This document shows positions 36,908-45,716 of a DNA stretch of 64,000 nt, piece after piece. The notes below the pieces were generated by a model. That model was not told where the DNA came from. It saw nothing but the letters and a program-made list of their open reading frames with translations, and made no database searches. Made by a program: the position numbers and the translations under genes. This DNA is from Flavobacteriales bacterium (GTDB lineage: Bacteria; Bacteroidota; Bacteroidia; Flavobacteriales_C; GCA-002722245): NCBI GenBank assembly GCA_023251075.1, contig JAHEZM010000010.1, positions 47,563 to 111,562 on the forward strand, given 5' to 3'. Each line of letters starts with the position of its first letter. The stretch's first letter is position 1.

Positions 36908-38983
36908 ATGAAAAGAAAACTACTAATTCTTTCACTGTTCATTTATTGTACCTATGTAAATGCACAAAACCCAAGCTCTTCTATTTGCAATTGGAAAAAT
37001 GATGCCGCCGGAACTTATTCATACATACATGATGATTACGGCGACAACAGTGTAATTGGCATTAACAATTACGCCGATACTATGGCTCGTAACCGAGGAT
37101 TGAAATTCACTTTCGGAGCAATCACCTCTGCATGTGAAGCAAACGCTGGAATGTGGACACAAGCAACAAGCATGGTAAACTACGGGCACGAAATCATTAA
37201 TCACACACACAATCACACCTGCGCAATATATCTTGATTGGTGTACCGATGGTTTATGGGCAGAGCCATCTACAGAAGATTTTGCAACACAAATGGATTTA
37301 AGTACAACATTAATTAATACCAACACCGGAAAATACCCACGTTACTTTATTTACCCTTACGATCAATATAATTCTGCCGCCAATGATCACTTAAAAACAC
37401 TAGGATTTATTGGCTCAAGAACTGGTGCCTACGATGCTGCCGACAATAATAATTTTGTACCTGATGCCGATGGTTTTTTTAAGTCGGCTGTAGTAGTTGA
37501 TGCCGTAACCACAGGAAATATTACCAAAGCAGCAAACCTAAATACTTGGGTTGATTACGCTATCAGTAATAATTCATGGGTAAACCGCGAAATGCACAAT
37601 GTAGGTACATCAGGTTGGGGATATATTAGTGTTGCTGATTATCGAAATCATTTGAATTATTTAAAATCGAAAACCAACAATTACCAACTGTGGGTGGGTA
37701 CCGTATCTGAAGTACTGACTTATCAAATTCAAAAACTGAATTACACTCCTAGTACTAACTACAATGCCAACAATCAAGAAATAAATATTACATGGAATAC
37801 TACCTCTTTCAACGTTGCTAATTACTTACAACCACTGCAAGTTAAAAGTCCTGTTACGATGAAAGTTTTTTTAGACGGACTGAATGGAAATTTTGTGATT
37901 ACTCAAAACGGACAAACATTGAATCAAACCAGAACAGTAAGTAATTATCTTTATTTCGATGCCTATCCACACAATGGTCCAATTAAAATAAAATTACAAT
38001 CCTGTAATATCATTTGTGTAAGCAAAGGAATAAACGACACCACCACCTTCAAAGGAAATAATTTATCATTTTCTTTTGACGCCTATTCCAGCAATGCTAT
38101 TACCTATCAATGGTATTTCAACGATATAGCCATAAACGGTAAAACAACAAAAAATTTAAGCTTAATCAATTTGCAAATCAATCAAGGTGGAGAGTATAAA
38201 ATCATCGCTAAAAGCAATGGAAATTCTGTTGCCGATAGTGCTGTATTAACTGTTTTAAATCGCGGACCATTCAATGGTACTCCATCTATTATTCCTGGTA
38301 CTATTGAATTTGAAGAATATGATAATGGCGGACAAAATATTTCGTATTACGACGACTCTCAAGGAAATGAAGCCAATGTTTTCCGAACAGAAGATGTTGA
38401 TATAGAAGATAAAGTTGGAGGAGGTTATGATGTTGGTTGGACTACCGCTGGCGAATGGCTGGAGTACACCGTTGATGTTTCTTATACCGGAACTTATACG
38501 GTAGAAATTACTCACTCTTCACAATCCAGTTTAGGTAAAGTAAAATTGTGGATGGATGGTGTTAGCGTTAGCACTACTTTAAATTTAACCAAAACAAATA
38601 ACTACGACACTTATAAAACCACTTCTTTTACCAATATCGCATTGAACAGCGGAGTACATATTTTAAGAATCCAAGTGATTGCAGGCGATGTAAATCTGGA
38701 TAAAATAAAATTCACCAACACATCTGTATCGGTTAATTCTATTGTTAATCCGGAAGCAATAAGTGTTTACCCAAACCCATCTTCCAACTGTTTTACAATT
38801 GATTTTAAAAATGAATTGGTAAACAAAATTGTAATCACTAATGTGGAAGGAAAAGTAATCGATGAACTAAACAATATTTACTCCCCTACAATTTCTATGG
38901 GTGAAAATTTACCACAAGGAGTTTACTTCTTACAATGCTTTGGGGAAGAAAAAGTAATACAGAAAAAACTGATAAAGAATTAA
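36908..38983 (+). CDS. Secreted polysaccharide deacetylase-like protein with Ig, CBM6 and T9SS type A domains
   Basis: 691 residues. Signal peptide (~1-20). A NodB-like domain (~20-285) shows Asp42/Asp43 in YIHDDYGD and the metal-binding H-T-x-x-H (His99, His103) in GHEIINHTHNHT, plus YFIYPYDQYN. Then an Ig-like domain (~370-455), a CBM6-type module (~465-600: EFEEYDNGG, DVGWTTAGEWLEYTVDV, LDKIKF) and a T9SS type A sorting domain (ISVYPNPSSNCFTID to the end). It likely removes acetyl groups from a glycan such as chitin or xylan, with CBM6 binding the polymer. It fits the GH18 and GHL10 genes nearby. Confidence 0.88.
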   Translation: MKRKLLILSLFIYCTYVNAQNPSSSICNWKNDAAGTYSYIHDDYGDNSVIGINNYADTMARNRGLKFTFGAITSACEANAGMWTQATSMVNYGHEIINHTHNHTCAIYLDWCTDGLWAEPSTEDFATQMDLSTTLINTNTGKYPRYFIYPYDQYNSAANDHLKTLGFIGSRTGAYDAADNNNFVPDADGFFKSAVVVDAVTTGNITKAANLNTWVDYAISNNSWVNREMHNVGTSGWGYISVADYRNHLNYLKSKTNNYQLWVGTVSEVLTYQIQKLNYTPSTNYNANNQEINITWNTTSFNVANYLQPLQVKSPVTMKVFLDGLNGNFVITQNGQTLNQTRTVSNYLYFDAYPHNGPIKIKLQSCNIICVSKGINDTTTFKGNNLSFSFDAYSSNAITYQWYFNDIAINGKTTKNLSLINLQINQGGEYKIIAKSNGNSVADSAVLTVLNRGPFNGTPSIIPGTIEFEEYDNGGQNISYYDDSQGNEANVFRTEDVDIEDKVGGGYDVGWTTAGEWLEYTVDVSYTGTYTVEITHSSQSSLGKVKLWMDGVSVSTTLNLTKTNNYDTYKTTSFTNIALNSGVHILRIQVIAGDVNLDKIKFTNTSVSVNSIVNPEAISVYPNPSSNCFTIDFKNELVNKIVITNVEGKVIDELNNIYSPTISMGENLPQGVYFLQCFGEEKVIQKKLIKN

Positions 38984-39019
38984 AACTAGAATAGTTTTGA
39001 AAATTGAAAAGTATTTCTA

Positions 39020-39027
39020 TAATTTTA
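39020..39027 (+). promoter_or_regulatory. Near-consensus -7 element TAATTTTA of the second MBOAT operon
   Basis: One mismatch (last base) from TAnnTTTG, ending 4 nt before the ATG at 39032; TTTTG at 38995-38999 is a plausible -33 box 20 bp upstream. Confidence 0.5.
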
Positions 39028-39031
39028 GCCA

Positions 39032-40480
39032 ATGCTTTTTAGTTCACTTATTTTTCTTTTTTGTTTCCTGCCAATCACTTTGTTCGTTTACTATTTGTTT
39101 GTAGGAACGCGATTTAGAAATGCGATTCTTTTATTGGCAAGTCTTATCTTTTTTGCCTGGGGCGGTGTAAGTAACTCATTTATTTTAATAGGTTCAATTA
39201 TTATTAATTTTTTCTTTGGGAAAAGTATTCAAAAACACAGAAATACAGCCAAGGGTCGTAAAATTCTTTGGTGGGGAGTTGGAATCAATATTTTAATTTT
39301 ATTCTTTTTTAAATATGCTGGGTTTATGTTAGAGAACATAAACAGCATTAAAAACTTATTTGATTCACCACCTTATCCCGCCTTAAAAATACTATTACCG
39401 GTGGGTATTTCCTTTTATACTTTTCACGCTATTTCTTATTTGGTTGATATTTTCAGAAACAAATGCGACGCACAGAAAAACATACTAGATTTATCTTTAT
39501 ACATCACCATGTTTTCACAGCTTATAGCTGGCCCTATTATTCGTTACAGTGATGTTTGGATACAACTTAAAAACAGAGTTCATAATACTCTGAAATTTCA
39601 AGAAGGAATTGAGAGATTTGTAATTGGTCTCGGAAAAAAAGTACTGATCGCTAACTGTTTTGCTAAAGTAGCTGACGAAATTTTTGCTTTTGATTTTACT
39701 TCCTTATCATGGTATAATGCATGGCTTGGTATTATAAGTTACTCACTTCAAATTTATTTCGATTTTGCAGGTTATTCAGATATGGCGATCGGATTAGGTA
39801 AAATGTTTGGGTTTGACTTTATGGAGAATTTTAATTTTCCTTACAAAGCCAAATCGGTACGTGATTTCTGGCATAGGTGGCATATTTCCTTATCAACGTT
39901 TTTTAGAGATTATGTATATATCCCATTAGGTGGAAATCAAGTAAGCAACAAAAGAGTTTATATTAATTTATTGATTGTTTTTTTTCTAACCGGATTCTGG
40001 CATGGAGCTAGCTGGAGTTTTGTGATTTGGGGTCTTTTTCATGGTTTTTTTATTGTTTTAGAAAGATTGTTTTTAAAAAATGTACTCAACAAAATTGGCC
40101 CACTCTCTAACATTTACTTAATACTTGTAGTTATATTTTCCTGGGTTTTATTTAGAATCGAAAATATCGACGAGGCTCTCCTTTATTGGTCGGCCATGTT
40201 TAATTTCACTTCCAATCCACTTCAACTGGATCTGTTTTGCAGTTTTGTAACTACTGAATATATTATTGTTTTCGTAGTTGCTATAGTGGGAAGTGCCGGT
40301 ATATTTAGCTTTTTAAACAATTTTAATGAGAAAATAGTTTTGAGAGGAGGGATCTTAACAAATATCTATGCATTGTCTTTTCATACTATTAGCGCAATGT
40401 TTTATATCGCTCTAATGATCCTTTGTACTCTCTATTTAAATAACGCTAACTATAACCCTTTTATTTATTACCGTTTTTAA
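39032..40480 (+). CDS. MBOAT family O-acyltransferase (AlgI-like), second locus
   Basis: 482 residues, multi-pass membrane protein. Signature segments: LLPVGISFYTFHAISYLVDIFR, FAGYSDMAIGLGKMFGF, FWHRWHISLSTFFRDYVYIPLGG and catalytic histidine in LTGFWHGASW. Clearly homologous to the MBOAT at 9227 but divergent in sequence, so it is a separate system rather than a recent duplicate. It overlaps its AlgX-like partner by 1 bp (TAATG). Confidence 0.93.
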   Translation: MLFSSLIFLFCFLPITLFVYYLFVGTRFRNAILLLASLIFFAWGGVSNSFILIGSIIINFFFGKSIQKHRNTAKGRKILWWGVGINILILFFFKYAGFMLENINSIKNLFDSPPYPALKILLPVGISFYTFHAISYLVDIFRNKCDAQKNILDLSLYITMFSQLIAGPIIRYSDVWIQLKNRVHNTLKFQEGIERFVIGLGKKVLIANCFAKVADEIFAFDFTSLSWYNAWLGIISYSLQIYFDFAGYSDMAIGLGKMFGFDFMENFNFPYKAKSVRDFWHRWHISLSTFFRDYVYIPLGGNQVSNKRVYINLLIVFFLTGFWHGASWSFVIWGLFHGFFIVLERLFLKNVLNKIGPLSNIYLILVVIFSWVLFRIENIDEALLYWSAMFNFTSNPLQLDLFCSFVTTEYIIVFVVAIVGSAGIFSFLNNFNEKIVLRGGILTNIYALSFHTISAMFYIALMILCTLYLNNANYNPFIYYRF

Positions 40481-41796
40481 TGACAGTAAATCACCGAAAA
40501 TATAGAAGCATTATTATAATCACCTCATTTGCGGTTTTAATTCTATTTCCTGCATTAAATGATTTCTTCCATATTGTTAACGATATAAAATCATTTGAAA
40601 ATAAAAAGCTTTCCGAAAAACCTGAATTAGATATCAATCATCTCGATCCATTTCCTCGTGCATTTGAAAAATATTATGACGAGCATTTTAATTTACGTTC
40701 TCTTCTTGTAAAAAACTATAACATCTTACATTACAAAGCTTTTGGTCAGCTCCCGCAAGCACCTACATATGTTTCCACAAGTAATAATGATTGGCGTTTT
40801 GATATCGGAAAAAGTACGATTCCTTCTTCCGATCAGTCGCAAAACAAAAACGAAAAAAATGTGAAATCTGATCCCTCAGATCAATCACAAAGAATGATTA
40901 ATGAAATACCAACCTCCACCAATGTTTTAATTGGAAAAAAAGGTTGGCTGTTCATGACCGGTAATGAAATTGACGCCACGTGTGGTAAATTTCATTTTAC
41001 TCAAGATGAACTAGAAAAAATTAAAACAGAATTACTCTTTCGAGTTAAGTACCTGCAAAAAAGCAATACACAATTTTATTTTTTTCCGGTTCCAGTAAAA
41101 TCATCAGTACATTCTAACAAACTTCCCGACCATATAGTTCATTACAGCAACCAAACATGGGGAGAACAGCTATTATCATATCTGAAAAATTCGGAAATAA
41201 AAACCATTAATTTATATGGACGTACCTTACTTAGTCCTAAAGGTGAAACCTACTACTCCATGGATAACCATTGGAATTCTTTAGGTGCATTTATGGCTTC
41301 TAACAAAGTATTGAATAGAATTCACCAAGATTTTCCCGAAGTAAATTCACACAAAATTAGCGAATATAAAATCACTTATGATTTTAGAAATTTTGGAAAT
41401 GTTCAATCTATGGCCGTAGGTATCGATCCTACTTTAGATACTGTATATATTTTCACTCCACTCCAAGGAGCTAAATCAATAGAGGTTACACCTAAAGGAT
41501 ATCCTTGTACTCCGGGTTTCCCCTATTGTTGGGATTTTGAAAAAAGAAGAGAAGTGCAAGGAAGCAACAGACCCAAAATATTAATTATTTCCGATTCCTT
41601 TGGTGAATACATTTTCCCTTTTTTAGCAGAAGAATTTAGTACCTCAGTGAAAATATTTGACAGTTGGCAATATGGTCTCAATAAGGAAATTATTGATGCT
41701 GAAAAACCTGATATAGTAATATTAATGGCCCTAGAAGCCAATTTAAAACACATGCTAAATACTACCTCCGATTCTCTATACTCTACTATTAAATAA
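40480..41796 (+). CDS. AlgX/AlgJ-like O-acetyltransferase partner
   Basis: 438 residues. N-terminal anchor (~10-30), then an AlgX/AlgJ SGNH domain with GKKGWLFMTGNE (~152-163), the Asp/His motif MDNHWN (Asp262, His264) and the nucleophile Ser in LIISDSFGEYI (~378-388). It is longer than the copies at 10681 and 11718 and has a Ser/Asn/Lys-rich insertion (~115-140). It probably acetylates an exported polysaccharide with the MBOAT partner. No glycan ligase or polymerase is adjacent, so the target is unclear. Confidence 0.85.
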   Translation: MTVNHRKYRSIIIITSFAVLILFPALNDFFHIVNDIKSFENKKLSEKPELDINHLDPFPRAFEKYYDEHFNLRSLLVKNYNILHYKAFGQLPQAPTYVSTSNNDWRFDIGKSTIPSSDQSQNKNEKNVKSDPSDQSQRMINEIPTSTNVLIGKKGWLFMTGNEIDATCGKFHFTQDELEKIKTELLFRVKYLQKSNTQFYFFPVPVKSSVHSNKLPDHIVHYSNQTWGEQLLSYLKNSEIKTINLYGRTLLSPKGETYYSMDNHWNSLGAFMASNKVLNRIHQDFPEVNSHKISEYKITYDFRNFGNVQSMAVGIDPTLDTVYIFTPLQGAKSIEVTPKGYPCTPGFPYCWDFEKRREVQGSNRPKILIISDSFGEYIFPFLAEEFSTSVKIFDSWQYGLNKEIIDAEKPDIVILMALEANLKHMLNTTSDSLYSTIK

Positions 41797-41832
41797 AAAT
41801 GTAATCACGATAGATAGTACAATTCATCTCCT

Positions 41833-41840
41833 TATCTTTG
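41833..41840 (+). promoter_or_regulatory. -7 promoter element TATCTTTG of the ABC-F gene
   Basis: Exact TAnnTTTG ending 18 nt before the ATG at 41859. It overlaps the first codons of the longer open frame (TTG at 41838), ruling out that start. Confidence 0.75.
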
Positions 41841-41858
41841 CTGCCTAATATTTTTACA

Positions 41859-43496
41859 ATGATTTCAATTGATGGCTTAGCAGTACTTTTTGGCGGTACA
41901 ACTCTATTTAGTGACGTTTCTTTTTCAATCAACGATACCGATAAAATTGCCTTGATGGGGAAAAATGGTGCAGGTAAATCTACTTTGCTTAAAATAATTG
42001 CAGGTGCATCTAAACCCTCCAAAGGTTCGGTATCAGCCCCTAAAGGAACTGTAATTGCTTATCTTCCTCAACATTTATTAACCGACGACGACAGCTCCGT
42101 TTTCGAAGAAACATCGAAAGCTTTTGCTGAAATTTTCAAAATGAAAGAGGAAATCGACCGTTTGAATAAAGAACTGGAAACTCGCACCGATTACGAATCA
42201 GAGGAATATTCAAAAATTATTGAAGATGTTTCCGAACTCAGCGAAAAATTCTATTCTATTGAAGAAGTAAACTATGAGGCCGAAGTAGAGAAGGTTTTGA
42301 AAGGATTGGGTTTCTTAAGAGAAGATTTCTCAAGACCCACCAGCGAATTCAGTGGTGGATGGAGAATGCGTATTGAATTGGCCAAAATACTTTTACAAAA
42401 ACCAGATTTAATTTTATTAGATGAGCCTACCAATCATATGGATATTGAATCCATTCAATGGCTGGAAGATTTCTTGTTGAATAGCGCCAAAGCCGTTATG
42501 GTGATTTCTCACGATAGGGCTTTTGTAGATAATATTACCAACCGCACCATTGAAGTTACTATGGGTAGAATTTACGACTACAAAGTAAACTACACCAAAT
42601 ATCTTGAACTGCGCAAAGAACGCAGAGAACAACAACAAAAACAATATGATGAACAACAAAAGTTCATTGCCGACACACAACAATTCATTGATCGTTTTAA
42701 AGGAACTTATTCTAAAACTTTACAGGTGGGATCTCGTGTAAAGATGTTAGAAAAATTAGAAATTATTGAAGTAGATGAAGTAGATAATTCCTCTCTCCGA
42801 CTAAAATTTCCTCCTTCTCCCCGCTCTGGAAATTATCCTTTAACGGTAACTGATCTTTCTAAAAGCTACGGCAACCATGTGGTGTTTAAAGATGCTTCTG
42901 TGGTGATTGAACGCGGACAAAAAGTTGCTTTCGTTGGAAGAAATGGTGAAGGTAAATCAACAATGATCAAAGCCATTTTAAATGAAATTGATTTTGAAGG
43001 AAAATTAGAAGTAGGTCACAATTGTAAAATTGGCTACTTCGCCCAAAACCAAGCATCATTATTAGATGAATCGGTTACCGTTTACGAAACCATCGATCAT
43101 ATTGCGGTAGGTGATATTCGTTCGAAAATAAAAGATATTTTGGGTGCTTTCATGTTTAGTGGTGATGATATTCATAAAAAAGTAAAAGTACTTTCAGGGG
43201 GAGAAAAAACACGTTTGGCAATGATTAAATTATTGCTGGAACCCGTTAATTTTTTAATTCTCGATGAGCCAACGAATCACCTCGATTTAAAAACCAAAGA
43301 CATTATTAAAGATGCATTGCGAGATTTTGATGGCACTTTAATTCTGGTTTCTCACGACCGCGATTTCTTGGTTGGATTAGCCGACAAAGTTTTTGAATTC
43401 GGCAACAAACGTGTTAAAGAACACTTCGAAGATATCAATGGTTTCCTGGCCAGAAAGAAAATGGAAAACATGAGAGAGCTGGAGAAAAAAAATTAA
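41859..43496 (+). CDS. ABC-F family ATPase
   Basis: 545 residues, two tandem nucleotide-binding domains without membrane segments. First domain: MGKNGAGKSTLL, EFSGGWRMRIELAK, LILLDEPTNHMD; second: GRNGEGKSTM, LSGGEKTRLAMIK, LILDEPTNHLD. The linker (~230-320) is highly charged and helical. ABC-F proteins bind the ribosomal E site and rescue or tune translation; some give antibiotic protection, but this sequence looks like the housekeeping Uup/EttA-like type. Start chosen from the promoter position. Confidence 0.93.
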   Translation: MISIDGLAVLFGGTTLFSDVSFSINDTDKIALMGKNGAGKSTLLKIIAGASKPSKGSVSAPKGTVIAYLPQHLLTDDDSSVFEETSKAFAEIFKMKEEIDRLNKELETRTDYESEEYSKIIEDVSELSEKFYSIEEVNYEAEVEKVLKGLGFLREDFSRPTSEFSGGWRMRIELAKILLQKPDLILLDEPTNHMDIESIQWLEDFLLNSAKAVMVISHDRAFVDNITNRTIEVTMGRIYDYKVNYTKYLELRKERREQQQKQYDEQQKFIADTQQFIDRFKGTYSKTLQVGSRVKMLEKLEIIEVDEVDNSSLRLKFPPSPRSGNYPLTVTDLSKSYGNHVVFKDASVVIERGQKVAFVGRNGEGKSTMIKAILNEIDFEGKLEVGHNCKIGYFAQNQASLLDESVTVYETIDHIAVGDIRSKIKDILGAFMFSGDDIHKKVKVLSGGEKTRLAMIKLLLEPVNFLILDEPTNHLDLKTKDIIKDALRDFDGTLILVSHDRDFLVGLADKVFEFGNKRVKEHFEDINGFLARKKMENMRELEKKN

Positions 43497-43521
43497 ATTT
43501 TTTATTTCTAAAACATCATTT

Positions 43522-44223
43522 TTACTTAAAAGTAGGACAGGTATAATTATTCTCTTTTGCTATTCCATTCCCTTTAGCACCCAATCGCAACAACAAGGTT
43601 ACATGTGCATCTATCAGTGCGTCTTTCAATTTGTCATTTCCATTTTTACTCACTCCATCAAGATAATCCGTGAAAGTGTAATGGTACAAACCCTCAGCCA
43701 ATACCCCCACACGAGGAGTAAACCAATATGCAGCGCCTAAACCCACAGGAACCGCAAGTTGTTTGGTTGCAAAACTATTTTCTGGTAACAAATCTTTTCT
43801 GGCTTGAGAATAATCCATTTGAGGTGAAAATTGAAATCCTTCCACTCCACCTAAAAAATATAAATCCCAATTTCCTGAATTTGGAAAATTATTCCATTTG
43901 TATTTCAGCAATACTGCTAATTCTTTATAATCTGATTTAAATGCTATACCTCTATTTTTTCTACCACTAGAAGTAGCATAAGCATCATTTCCCGAAAAAG
44001 CTCCATCCATATATTGAAACTTAATTCCCCATTGGCTATTCCAATCATATCCCAATCCTAACTTATAAGAAAAATGAGTAGTTTGAAGTCCGGGCAAAGG
44101 AGTATTCTTTAAATCCCCCAGGTAATACGTTGCACCAGGACCAATAAAAATATTCAACTGGGCATTTACCGTTTCAATAAAAAATAAACTCAACACCATT
44201 AAGGTCCATTTCTTTATACTCAT
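43522..44223 (-). CDS. DUF6089-type outer-membrane beta-barrel protein
   Basis: 233 residues from ATG 44223 (MSIKKWTLMVLSLFF). The frame is open up to 44325, but the signal peptide begins at this ATG (cleavage near VNAQ), so the shorter start is preferred. The mature protein has repeating amphipathic strands (FSYKLGLGYDW, LAVLLKYKW, YFLGGVEGFQF, GVLAEGLYHYTFTD), as in small porin-like barrels of the DUF6089 group. It is convergent with the ABC-F gene; function unknown. Confidence 0.8.
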   Translation of the reverse strand: MSIKKWTLMVLSLFFIETVNAQLNIFIGPGATYYLGDLKNTPLPGLQTTHFSYKLGLGYDWNSQWGIKFQYMDGAFSGNDAYATSSGRKNRGIAFKSDYKELAVLLKYKWNNFPNSGNWDLYFLGGVEGFQFSPQMDYSQARKDLLPENSFATKQLAVPVGLGAAYWFTPRVGVLAEGLYHYTFTDYLDGVSKNGNDKLKDALIDAHVTLLLRLGAKGNGIAKENNYTCPTFK

Positions 44224-44317
44224 AACAATTATTTTGAAAGGTTTTAGTAGCAGTATAATAGAGACAGAAAGGCAAGAAAAAGGTTGCTTTTGGAAGGATA
44301 AAGGCAAAGAAAAGTAT

Positions 44318-44731
44318 TTACACAAACGACTCTACAGCCAACCTGTAAGAATCCATTCCAAAGCCTACAATCACTCCTTTGCATTTAGCAGATAAATAAG
44401 ATTGATGACGGAATTCTTCACGGGCATAAGTATTAGAAATATGAACTTCTACCACCGGACATTTAATCGCAGATATGGCATCGCGAATTGCCACCGAAGT
44501 ATGGGTGTAAGCTCCTGCATTGATAATGATTCCATCGAAATCAAAGCCAACTTCATGAATTTTATTGATGATTTCTCCTTCAACGTTCGATTGATAATAA
44601 ACCAAACCTATTGCATCGTACTTTGCTTTTAAGGTTTCAAAATATTCTTCAAACGATTGTGCACCATAAATTCCTGGTTCGCGCTTGCCTAATAAATTTA
44701 AATTCGGTCCGTTGATGATAAGTATTTTCAT
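44318..44731 (-). CDS. aroQ: Type II 3-dehydroquinate dehydratase
   Basis: 137 residues, usual length. Motifs: INGPNLNLLGKREPGIYG (5-23, catalytic Tyr22), INAGAYTHTS, and VEVHISNTYAREEFRH with the catalytic His. Catalyses dehydration of 3-dehydroquinate in the shikimate pathway; forms dodecamers. The shikimate kinase gene aroK is about 5 kb away at 49100. A near-consensus -7 element (TATATTTA) ends 4 nt before the ATG. Confidence 0.95.
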   Translation of the reverse strand: MKILIINGPNLNLLGKREPGIYGAQSFEEYFETLKAKYDAIGLVYYQSNVEGEIINKIHEVGFDFDGIIINAGAYTHTSVAIRDAISAIKCPVVEVHISNTYAREEFRHQSYLSAKCKGVIVGFGMDSYRLAVESFV

Positions 44732-44735
44732 AAAG

Positions 44736-44743
44736 TAAATATA
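44736..44743 (-). promoter_or_regulatory. Near-consensus -7 element TATATTTA of aroQ
   Basis: One mismatch at the last base; ends 4 nt before the aroQ ATG. Confidence 0.45.
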
Positions 44744-44746
44744 ATA

Positions 44747-44795
44747 TTCAATGTGGAATGTTCAAAGATAGCTAACATTGAACTTTGAACATTCC
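44747..44795. repeat. Interlaced inverted repeats between aroQ and xerD
   Basis: Two perfect inverted repeats are interleaved: TTCAATGT (44747-44754) with ACATTGAA (44775-44782), and a 13-bp arm (44755-44767) with its complement (44783-44795), in the order A, B, A', B'. Either the A pair or the B pair can form, not a simple nested hairpin. It lies in the promoter region shared by the divergent aroQ and xerD genes. Could be a regulator site, a pseudoknot-forming leader or a small dispersed repeat. Confidence 0.65.
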
Positions 44796-44817
44796 TTATT
44801 GAACAGTATTTTTAAGC

Positions 44818-45714
44818 ATGGACTGGAAAAGTAGCAGTAAAGGTTTTAAAGCATTTCTTCAATTAGAGAAATCGCTATCACCCAATTCTATTGAAGCCTA
44901 CCTGCATGACATTGAAAAACTACAACAGTTTCTTGATTATTCCCAACAAAGTATTTCTCCGATAGATGTAAAACTGAAGCATTTGCGTGATTTCTTAAAA
45001 TGGGCCACCGAGTTGGGCATGAGCAGGAATAGTCAGGCACGCGTGATTTCCGGCATCAAAGCTTTCTATAAATTCTTGGTACTGGAACAGGTATTGAAAG
45101 AAGATCCTACTTTACTTTTAGAAGCGCCTAAATTCGGACGAAAATTACCGGATACACTTTCTATTGAAGATATTGACGCGTTGATTGCAGCTATAGATTT
45201 AAGCAAACCCGAAGGTCAGCGTAACAAAGCCATTCTTGAAACTCTTTACAGTTGCGGATTGCGTGTAAGTGAATTGGTAGGCTTGAAAATTTCTGAAATG
45301 TACACTTCAGAAGGATTTGTTAAAGTGAAAGGTAAAGGCAGTAAAGAACGCTTAGTGCCTATTGGAGGAAAGGCTTTAAAAGAAATTTCTTTGTATTTCG
45401 AAGATCGAGTGCACCTCAATATTCATCCCGACTCTCGTGATATTGTTTTTTTAAACCGACGAGGGAAAAAGCTAACCCGTGTAATGATATTTACCATTAT
45501 CAAACAACTGGCTGAAAAGATTAATTTGAAAAAAAGTATTTCTCCACATACCTTCCGACATTCATTTGCAACTCATTTAATTGAGGGTGGCGCTGATTTA
45601 CGTGCCGTGCAGGAAATGCTCGGACATGAATCAATCACGACCACTGAAATTTACACGCATTTAGACAAACATTATTTGAGGGAGGCCATTATTCAGTTTC
45701 ATCCGAGAAGTTGA
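44818..45714 (+). CDS. xerD: Site-specific tyrosine recombinase XerD
   Basis: 298 residues, the normal XerC/D length. N-terminal SAM-like domain (~8-95) and catalytic domain with all six residues: Arg149, Lys173, His244, Arg247, His270 and Tyr279 (SPHTFRHSFATH, MLGHESITTTEIYTHLD). It resolves chromosome dimers at dif. It stands among housekeeping genes with no attachment-site or cargo signs, so it is not a mobile-element integrase. Ends 2 bp before the convergent gene. Confidence 0.92.
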   Translation: MDWKSSSKGFKAFLQLEKSLSPNSIEAYLHDIEKLQQFLDYSQQSISPIDVKLKHLRDFLKWATELGMSRNSQARVISGIKAFYKFLVLEQVLKEDPTLLLEAPKFGRKLPDTLSIEDIDALIAAIDLSKPEGQRNKAILETLYSCGLRVSELVGLKISEMYTSEGFVKVKGKGSKERLVPIGGKALKEISLYFEDRVHLNIHPDSRDIVFLNRRGKKLTRVMIFTIIKQLAEKINLKKSISPHTFRHSFATHLIEGGADLRAVQEMLGHESITTTEIYTHLDKHYLREAIIQFHPRS

Positions 45715-45716
45715 AA

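Noticed and set aside
44818..45714. XerD as integrase of a mobile element
   Set aside because: Normal length, all housekeeping neighbours, no repeats or attachment sites at tRNA-Lys, and no phage or transposon genes.
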